A stretch of 64,000 nt of DNA from Adiantum capillus-veneris (Eukaryota > Streptophyta > Polypodiopsida > Polypodiales > Pteridaceae), in NCBI GenBank assembly GCA_014529385.2, contig CM043966.1, positions 90,156,587-90,220,586 of the forward strand. Reading direction: 5' to 3'. Position 1 is the first letter of the stretch. Each line of letters starts with the position of its first letter. Under the pieces are notes generated by a model. That model worked only from the letters and a program-made list of their open reading frames with translations. It did not search any database and was not told where the DNA came from. Positions 56,477 to 64,000 of this stretch are shown here, piece after piece. Both the position numbers and the translations under genes were made by a program.

Positions 56477-56640
56477 GTATGTTGTGCTCCCAAATGTTTG
56501 ATGCACAAAAGAAAGAAGCCTTGTTGAGGATATGTTCTATGCTGACCATTGTTGTGCTCGAGCATTTGGCTGCATTTTACAAGCTTTCAAGCTGTTGTGG
56601 AGACCATTTGAAACGCACAGAGAGAGCTTTGGGCGGATTT
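56477..56640 (+). other. Start of helicase intron 3 or truncated gene end
   Basis: A donor-like CAG|GTATGTT follows the last helicase codons. No acceptor leading to the expected C-terminal sequence is found before the gypsy remnants begin. Either a long intron full of transposons starts here, with the last exon outside the window, or the gene end is lost. Confidence 0.6.
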
Positions 56641-57858
56641 TTGTTGCAGCTTCAACCTCAGCTTACTCTGTTTAGTGTGCTGCTATCCCATCGGGGGACA
56701 TATCCCAAGTTCAGATCCCTATGGTCTTGGAGTGTGACTGGATCATTGATAACGGTGCTGCCAAGCACGTGACTTTTGGACTTTGCTATCTGATTTGAGG
56801 CCGTGCAAACTGATACATTGCAGAATGGTTCCAACTTTCGCCTCTTTCTCAGACACCTTCCAAGAGTAGTTCCATTTGGGCTGAGTTGTCTTGTGTTGCT
56901 ACAAGGCGGGATGGTAGAGATACCTTTACTAGACCTAGAGGCATAGTGTCAAGAGTTTTCTCCAACTCTTGCTGACTGTTTCTTAGAGAGTTTACCACTT
57001 AAATGGCCAGAGGATCACAGTATAGAGTTGATTCCAGGGAATACCCCTCCAAATCGACCACCGTACAGAGTGAGCAGAGCGCAGCATGAAGAGATCTTGA
57101 GCCAAGTCAAAGAACTTATGGTAGTCTTTCACCCTTTTGTTCCCTAGTGCTGCTTTTGCAGAAGAAAGATGGATCATGGAGGATGTGTATAGATTATAGA
57201 GCTCTAAATAAGATCACCTTCAAGAATAGGTTTCTAATACCTAAAATCGATGATATACTTGATAGATTGCAAGGTTCTACTTGTTTCAGTAAGATCGATG
57301 TTAATAGTGGCTATCATTAGATCAGGATCTCTCATGCAGATGTATACAAGACTGCATTCAGGACATCCTTGGATTGTACGAGTTTTTGATGATGCCGTTT
57401 GGCCTCTCAAATACTCTTGCAATGTTTGATTGGATGATGGATAGGATCTTTTGAGAGCATAGACAATATGTGGGCACATCTTTGATGATATGATAGTTTT
57501 CTCCCAATCTGAAGAAGAACATCGAGGGCATTTTACTCAAGTGTTCAAAGCATTGAGAGAACACAGAATCATGATCAACGGGAAGAAAAGTGAGGTCTTT
57601 TTATTAAAGATATATTGCTTGGGACACATTTGTTTCATCCAAGGGTGCTAGCAATGATCGATAGCAAGTTGAGGCTATTCATGATTTGGGGACTTTCTTG
57701 GGTTTGTGCTCTTATTACAGGTGGTTCATATAACAGTTTGCAGGAACCACCTGACAGTTTGCAAAGATTGCTTCACCGTTGCATACCCAGACTCACAATG
57801 GGGTACAATTCACTTGGGGACTTTCATAGATTGCGGCATTTAAGCAGCACAAGGAGAA

Positions 57859-59813
57859 TGTAAGGACATGGGTCCTACGGGCAAGGCCACTGGCATGGCC
57901 GGACAATGTGTACGCTAGGGGGAGGCTATAAGATAGCACGGTTGGGTGGAGACTAGCACAATTTATATGGTGCCGAGTTTGGAGTAGTTTTTGACCATGA
58001 GAGTATCAAATGGTTTACTACTTAAACGGACTTGAAGGGCTATAAAGCTAGATGGGTCGAAATCCTTCAAGATTATGATTGTAAGCTACGATATCGCAAG
58101 GGGCGATATAATGTAGTAGCGGATGCACTAAGTCGGATGCCTCAGATTAATTCACTTGCTTTCACGGAAATAAAGAGTGGATTTTTAGAGTCATTACATG
58201 GCAAGTGTGCACAATATCAATCATATGCTAAAGTGTGGCGTGCAGTTTTAAAAAGGGATCCCTCACACTCACATGTCTCTGAACAGCCAGATCAACATGT
58301 CTCTGCACGCGCGGATAAAAACTCCAACACACAGAGCTCCACCCCTACTTAGGAAGAGCTTAAGCGATGGAAGAATTTTTCCATTGACGATGGCTACTTA
58401 CTCCACAAATGTAGAGCATGTGTGCCAAAGGACTCAGATACTAGGCGCCAAATCTTATTTGATGTCACGATAGTCGAAGTGCTAGTCATCCAGGTATTCG
58501 TAAGACGTATGCCTTAGTTCGACGACAATTTTATTAGCCGGGCTTACATCATGATGTTCAAAAGTATATACTAAATTGCCAACAGTGCCAAGTTAATAAG
58601 GTAGAGCGCCTCAAGGTAGGTGGCCTTTTACATCCTTTAGACATTCCACAAGGTAAGTGGGAGAGTATCTCTATGGATTTTGTAGTAGGACTACCTACTA
58701 CAAATCGTGGCCATGATGCCATTTAGGTAATTGTAGACCATCTCACAAAGATGGGTCGATTCATTCCCACTAAGACTACGATTAAGACATCGGAATTAGC
58801 ACAGCTATTTGTAGAGCATATATATAAACTCTACAGTCTTCCAGCTAGTATCATTAGTGACAGAGATCGAAAGTTTGATAATCACTTCTGGAGAGCTGTG
58901 TTCCAAAAGTTGGAAACTAAACTTAATCTAAGTATTGCTGATCATTCAGAAACGGATGGTCAAACAGAAAGAGTTAATCAAGTGCTAGAGGATATGCTAC
59001 GAGCGTACGTTAGCAAGAAGCAAACCACTTGGGAAGACTACTTACCTATATTGGAATTTGCTTATAATAGTTCAAAGCATGTGACTAAAGGGTTTAGTCC
59101 ATTTATGCTTTTGTATGGATTTCAACCTAGATCACCCGTTACGGTGGGGTTGGCTAAGTAGAAGATACAACAAGCGAAGGATTTTCTCCAAGACCATTTT
59201 GACATGCTTTGAGTTGCTCGACAAAATGTTAAGCAAGCTCAAGATCGATATGCTACCTTCGAAGAAGGAGACAAGGTTTTTCTCAAAGTTCCGGAGCATT
59301 CAGAAAGTCTGAAGACGGGAAAAGTTGCTAAACTTTCACCACGCTATTGTGGACCGTTTACCATTCTTAAATGTATAGGTCAAGTTGTCTATAAGTTAGC
59401 TCTTCCAGAGCACTCACGAGTTCATCCTGTTTTTCATGTTAGCCGTTTACGAAAACAGCTAGGACAAAATGATAATGTCATTGACACAGGTGTGTTAGTT
59501 GACCTTATCGAACCGCCAAGCATCTCTCATGAGCCCGAAAAGATTTTGGCCCTCACGAGCTTCGCACCAGACATCATGTCAGACGACAGGTGTTGGTAAA
59601 ATGGCTAGATAGACTTGAAGAAGGTTCTACATGGGAGAATGTCTCTCCACTTAAGAAACGTTTTCCTATGTTCGTTTTCGAGGACGAAAATGATTCTCCA
59701 AGGGGGGGTAATGTAAGGACATGGGTCCTACGGGCAAGGCCACCGGCACAGCCGGACAGTGTACACGCTAGGGGGAGGCTATAAGATAGCACGGTTGGGT
59801 GGAGACTAGCACA
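57859..59813 (+). mobile_element. Gypsy-C, LTR-bounded deletion derivative
   Basis: A 102-bp direct repeat TGTAAGGACATGGG...GACTAGCACA occurs at 57859-57960 and 59712-59813. The second copy is preceded by a polypurine tract AAGGGGGGGTA, as a 3' LTR should be. Between them lie RNase H, integrase and C-terminal parts only: the 5' copy is followed at once by RNase H, so Gag, protease and RT are deleted. No matching target duplication is seen (GAGAA against CGCAT). It sits in the RT/RNase H border of Gypsy-B. Confidence 0.75.
57965..59705 (+). pseudogene. Gypsy-C RNase H, integrase and C-terminal domain
   Basis: RNase H begins YMVPSLE/VFDHESIKWF with RYRKGRYNVVADALSRMPQ (about 58094). The integrase core carries VDHLTKMGRFIPTKT (58736), SLPASIISDRDRKFDNHFWR (58838) and TDGQTERVNQVLEDM (58953). 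The C-terminal region has [35 protein letters not shown] and a chromodomain-like KWLDRLEEGSTWENVSPLKK (59600). It belongs to a different gypsy lineage than the 29604 chromovirus. A few stops break the frame. Confidence 0.85.
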
Positions 59814-61200
59814 CGCATTACCACCACCCTTTCAGAGAAGTTAACGGGCTAGTGTTGATTCTACCTGATTTGCATATATCTTTGGAGGTTTACTTTTGAT
59901 GCTTGTGAAACCGCTTTTAGATGCGGTCTAAATGCAAGAGGGCCATGTAGTAGCTTATGAGAGTCAAACGTTGTCAAAGATGCAGCATGTTGCACAGATT
60001 TATGAGTTGGACATCGGGGCATCGAAGCGATACTTACGGGTGTTGAGCATTGCGTCTACTGACCTTAGCTCAAGGACTGGATGAGTTTGTGCGCACTTGT
60101 ATAGTGTGTCAAAAAGTAAAGTATGATGGGCACAAAGTGACAAGACTCCTAGAGCCTTACCTATTCCAGATCAACCATGGGAGAGTATAGCTATTGATTT
60201 CATCTTTGATCTTCTAGTGGGCATGATGGTATTTGGACTATAGTGGACAAATTCAGCAAGCAAGCTCACTTTGTACCAATAAAGAACAGAGTGAAGGCCG
60301 ATCATTTGTCAAAGCTGTTTATCTTTCATATTTTTTGGTTACATGGGATGCCTACATCTATTGTTTTAAATAGAGATTCCAAATTCACGCGTTTGTTCTG
60401 GAGATCAGTGTCTGAGAACGTGGGTACTTCGCTTTGTGTTTCATCCACAGATCGATGGCCAATGAGAGATTACCTATTGAAGTACTACATCTTTGAAAAT
60501 AAGTCTCAGTGGGAGAAAAAATTGCCATTAGTGGAGTTTTCTTACAACACTGATTAAGCTTCAACGCTAAAGGCACCACTTGAGATTGTTGAGGGCGGCA
60601 AGAAGGTTCTGTCTTTTTTGTGCATCAAGGACAAAATATTTTAGGTAGATCATTTTGTACAATATCTAGAGATTGCCTGTGCCAAGGGTTAAGGAGGCTT
60701 TGCAAATGTCTCAAGAATGGCATAAGAAGGTGGCAAACAAGCATTGGTGTGACTTGCAGTTGAAGGAAGATGATTGGGTGCTTCTTAGTTTGAGAAGGCA
60801 CGCCTTAGAAAGGAGACGGGCAAGGAGAGGCTTTTTCCAAAGTTAAGTATGCAATACTATAGGCCCTTCCAAATTTTAAAAAAGTTCAATGATATATCCT
60901 TCAGATTGAAGTTGCTAGAAACTTAAAAGATTCACAATGGGTTCCATGTCAAAGGACAGGGAGTCTTAGGAACAACTAGAGGCATAAGAAACCGAGGAGA
61001 TTCTTATACTTGAGCAGGTTCTAGTACACAAGGAAAGTGTAGGGTAAGTTGTTCCGCAAGTATTTGGTCAAGTATTTTGCTCTTGATGCAAAGGGGACGG
61101 AAGAGGAGGAATTGACAGATACTCCTCAGATACTAGAGCTTTACCTTGAGGCTTTTTGTGTAGCTGCAAACATTCCAAAAGTGCAGGTTGAATCACCTGC

Positions 61201-61569
61201 TTGAATCTGGTGTAGTGCCTGCTGTATGAGCGGAGCCACTCCACTTCATTGTCACAGATTGCTTAGAAGGGAAATAAAGTCAACTAATTTGTCTTTTTGG
61301 ATGCTGGCAGGCTCACAGTACACTGCTGATTGACTTTATATGACATGTATATAGATTGTTTACCATGATATATAGTGTTACGGTTGAAATTCCTTCAACA
61401 TGTGTGATTCATTTAGTCTTCGAATTGTCTATTTGATTATGTATGTAAGACGAAACCAAGAAGCCTTTGCATTTGATTGTATATTTTATGGTATTTGGGA
61501 TCACCCCTCTGCATATTTTGTACATTATCTTGAAACCGTGTCGTTGAGTTGAACATTTGAGTATAAGAT

Positions 61570-61572
<3 letters not shown>
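61201..61572 (+). other. Gypsy-B 3' untranslated remnant
   Basis: Short phrases (TCTGGTGTAGTGCCTGC, GGAGCCACTCCACTTC, TTGTCACAGATTGC) match the 3' untranslated region of the chromovirus at 35010-35070. Nothing coding is seen. Confidence 0.55.

Positions 61573-61630
<58 letters not shown>
61573..61630. repeat. (GA)n microsatellite, 58 bp, LINE border
   Basis: Between the gypsy remnant and the 3' tail of LINE copy 8. Confidence 0.98.
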
Positions 61631-61633
<3 letters not shown>

Positions 61634-62190
61634 AATGAAATGAAATGTTATATTAACGTCTTCAAGAGGCCAAAATGACCTATGAGACTAAAAGTTACAA
61701 TTGGTGAATCTGATACCATGTCTGAGTATGGAAATTACAAAGTTACAAAGAACTAACACTAAGATACTAAAACCCTTTTTTTTTTTGGGGGGGGGGGGGG
61801 GGGAAGGGGGTTTGTGGGTTCATATGAAATCTCTCATCGGTCGCTGTCGGATCTCATCGACTTCCTCCATGGTCAGAACTTTGGTTGGGCGTCTTGCATG
61901 TCGAGCTAGAGTGATCTGTACCTTCTATTGCAGCCTTTGTCGATAGTGGGAGACCCCTCGAGGTCGTGGACGTCTGGATCTGCCAAGCTCAGTGGCTCGG
62001 TCAAGCAGTGTACTTCTAGTATGAGTAGGCTCTGAGATCTGCTGTAATGACTGCTCCGTTGGCTCTCCTCTGTCTGGTGTAAAGAACTCTGTGATTTGTC
62101 TCTGAGATTGTCTTTCCCTGATGTCCTCAGCAAGCTCTCCCTAAGTCTGCGCAGCTCTAGCAGGAACAATCCGAGACACTTCGGATCCTT

Positions 62191-62193
<3 letters not shown>
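61631..62193 (-). mobile_element. LINE copy 8 (subfamily I), 3' end
   Basis: Tail TGAAATGAAATGAAATG, hairpin AGGCCAAAATGACCT (61667-61681), a G run of about 17 (61787-61803) and the C-terminal coding end (62169-61906). The 5' cut is directly at (GA)n (GATCCTTGTAGAGAG). It is very close in sequence to copy 4. Confidence 0.9.

Positions 62194-62250
<57 letters not shown>
62194..62250. repeat. (GA)n microsatellite, 57 bp, LINE border
   Basis: Between LINE copies 8 and 9. Confidence 0.98.
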
Positions 62251-62254
<4 letters not shown>

Positions 62255-63525
62255 AATGAAATGTTATATTAACGTCTTCGAAAGGCCAAAATGACCTATG
62301 AGACCAAAAAGTTACAATTGGTGAATCTGATATTTTGGCTGAGTACGGAAATTACAAAGAACTAACACTAAAACACTAAAGAAAAAGGAAATGAATCTGA
62401 AGCTGATTTGGAATTGAGACGAGATATGGGGGGGGGGGGGGGGGGGGGGGTTTGTCTCTCATTGGTCGCTGTCGAATCTCATCAACCTCCTCCATGGTTA
62501 GTACTCTGGTTGGGCGTCTTGCATGTCGAGCTAGAGTGATTTGTATCTTCTGCTGCAGCCTTTGTGGATGGTAGGGAGACCCCCCGAGGTCGCAGTGTCA
62601 CAAGACAGGCACCACGTGCCAATAGAAAAGAACAGACTGAAAGACTTTTAGCGCTTCAATTACAACTGAACTGAGAGAGAGAGAGAGAGACGACACGCGA
62701 CACGGAGTGGCGGAATTCCACCCCAGAGAGTATTGGCCCCAAACCTTGGCGCCCCTTTCGGTATTTCTTTATCTTGCATCAACACAGTACAAGCTGGTAC
62801 TCTAGACTTTGCACCTTCTCCAAGAAGCATGCTAGAGAATGAGCCCTAACCTCATATTTAAAGGCCCTAGGCCCCAAAAGCAGTTTACAGTAAAAAGCCT
62901 TCAAACTCAAAAGCATTTGGTCCAAAAGCAAAGCCAAAAAGCTGCTAGCGTAAAATCCGGAATTCCATACAGCTGCCATGTCAGCAATTAGCACAAAACA
63001 CGGAAATCCATACAGCTTGCCATGTCATCATGCCAGCACAATTTTCGAAAATCTGCCACGTCATCAGTTTGCACAATTTCTTGTGTGTGTGTGTGTGTGG
63101 GTCCTCCTTTATTTTCCTTTTATGTCACTTGGGGCCCCATCGGACAGGGTCCCCATATGTTGGTAGGACTTCTTCTTATGTTACTTGTCCTTTTTAGGGT
63201 TTAGGCCCCTCGGCCGGCATCTATAAGCTGGTTCAATTCTTCATAGGCTTTGACACGTCAGCAGTTTGTGATACGCGGGCGTCTGGATTTGCCTAGCTCA
63301 GTGGCTCTGTCAAGCAATGTACCTCTAGTGTGGGTGGGCTCTGAGATCTGCTATGATGACTGCTCCTCTGGCTCTCCCTTGGCTGGTGTAAAGAACTCTG
63401 TGATTCATCTTTGAGGCTGTCTTTCCCCTGATGTCCTCAGCAAGCTCTCCCTAAGTCTGCGCAGCTCTAGCAGGAACAATCCGAGACATCTCTGATCCTC
63501 GTATCTCATGACTCTAGAAAATGGT
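62251..63525 (-). mobile_element. LINE copy 9 (subfamily I), split by a solo LTR
   Basis: Parts 62251-62595 and 63274-63525 join to the same C-terminal region as copies 4 and 8 (GACCCCCCGAGGTCGC then GGGCGTCTGG). It has the hairpin at 62283-62297 and a G run of about 21 (62429-62450). The 5' end lies close to CTAGAGAGAGAGAG (about 63585). Confidence 0.85.
62596..63273 (-). repeat. Solo LTR of the chromovirus family, 678 bp
   Basis: TGTCACAAGAC at 62596 and TTTGTGATA at 63273 are the ends. On the minus strand it contains AAAGAAATACCGAAAGGGGC and GGGGCCAATACTCTCTGG, as in the LTRs at 29604 and 35577. The flanks CGCAG (62591-62595) and CGCGG (63274-63278) match at four of five bases. It inserted into LINE copy 9 and was reduced to one LTR. 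It also contains a (GT)n run near 63082-63098. Confidence 0.85.
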
Positions 63526-63668
63526 CCTGCTTCACCACGATACTGTCTTGCGTTCCACTGCTCTCTAAATGTTCTCGTCATACTCTAGAGAGAGAGAGTG
63601 ATGGTCCTGCTTCACCACGATATTGTCTTGCATTCCACTGCCCTCTACATGTTCTCGTCATACTCCAT
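63521..63668. repeat. Direct repeat of about 67 bp
   Basis: ATGGTCCTGCTTCACCACGA starts at 63521 and again at 63600; each copy runs to TTCTCGTCATACTC. A short AGAGAGAGAG lies between. The origin is unclear. Confidence 0.8.
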
Positions 63669-64000
63669 TCCCCCTGCAAGGTTGCCAATGGCTGTCCTGT
63701 TCACTATTTTTGCGTGTGCGGGTGTGCCAATCCTTGTCCCTTATACTTATTGCTGTTTGTGCAGACCTCTGTGTGGCTGCATCTATCGTTCATTGCTTTT
63801 TGTTTATAGTTCAAATTCAAAGAGGCCCTTTCTTGGTTTGTTTTTGTATCTTCCGGCTTCTTGTTTTGCTGTTCTTTTTCTTTGTGTTGTGGGCTTTGTC
63901 TCGTGCTCTTTTGACCTGTTCTTAAGTAATGTCTAAGGTTAGAATACATACACTATTGTGACATGCAGGCAACTATCCTCTTCTCCATATTTCCAAATAA
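63669..64000. other. No gene recognised
   Basis: T-rich sequence. Open stretches on both strands are low-complexity (Phe/Leu/Cys-rich) with no domain that I recognise. The style resembles the T-rich repeat at 9340-10300, but I see no clear match. Confidence 0.4.

Larger units (their letters stand above)
56640..61200 (+). mobile_element. Decayed Ty3/gypsy element Gypsy-B, split by Gypsy-C
   Basis: Left part: RT from IELIPGNTPPNRPPYRVS (about 57023) through [38 protein letters not shown] and TRTHNGVQ-like remains to 57858. Right part from about 59826: RNase H start (TLSEKLTG...), an integrase zinc region (RTCIVCQKVKYDGHK, about 60090), core (TIVDKFSKQAHFVPI, 60240-60560) and a very decayed chromodomain zone (about 61010-61120). 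It follows the chromovirus at 29604 domain by domain but has many stops. The first 400 bases hold a separate protease-like phrase (DWIIDNGAAKHVTF) of unclear origin. Confidence 0.8.

Overview
This window looks like nuclear DNA of a land plant with a large, repeat-rich genome, possibly a fern or another non-seed plant. The evidence is a plant-type SDE3 RNA helicase gene with spliceosomal introns, LTR retrotransposons whose primer-binding sites all read TGGTATCAGAGC (the plant initiator-tRNA-Met type), a chromodomain Ty3/gypsy element, Ty1/copia elements, a hAT DNA transposon and many (GA)n microsatellites. The species assignment is inference. I see no bacterial-type operons, CRISPR arrays, rRNA or tRNA genes.

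Layout. 1-3363: minus-strand copia element cut by the window edge. 3690-6100: remnants of a second copia leader and a decayed Gag-Pro region. 6100-10302: decayed intergenic DNA with a copia tail (8498-8957), microsatellites and a T-rich repeat. 10393-10806: first LINE 3' end. 11108-15830: broken minus-strand gypsy element, split at 12088-13945 by an insertion that itself carries a 1086-bp hAT element with a BED zinc-finger ORF. 16504-53040: an almost unbroken chain of minus-strand LINEs, each bordered by (GA)n. Inside the first LINE sits a 20-kb LTR array (16857-36816) of a family without reverse transcriptase: three LTRs and two internal regions, with a recent copia (21813-27106), a shortened solo LTR (27719-28179) and a nearly complete chromovirus (29604-36120) nested in it.

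53082-56476 is the only host gene I recognise: an SDE3/MOV10-type RNA-silencing helicase in three visible coding exons. Its last exon or exons are missing or lie beyond the window. The LINE chain ends about 40 bp upstream of its start codon, and its 3' side runs into gypsy remnants (56640-61200), one carrying a deleted mini-gypsy. 61631-63525 holds two more (GA)n-bordered LINE tails, one split by a solo LTR of the chromovirus family.

The strongest candidate for something undescribed is the LINE group. Nine copies from three divergent subfamilies, plus a 15-bp tail remnant, all lie in the same orientation relative to (GA)n. The nine copies share a 3' hairpin with compensatory base changes. In the two copies with both ORFs, ORF2 follows ORF1 in the same frame across a single stop codon. 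Together this suggests a microsatellite-targeting non-LTR retrotransposon lineage.
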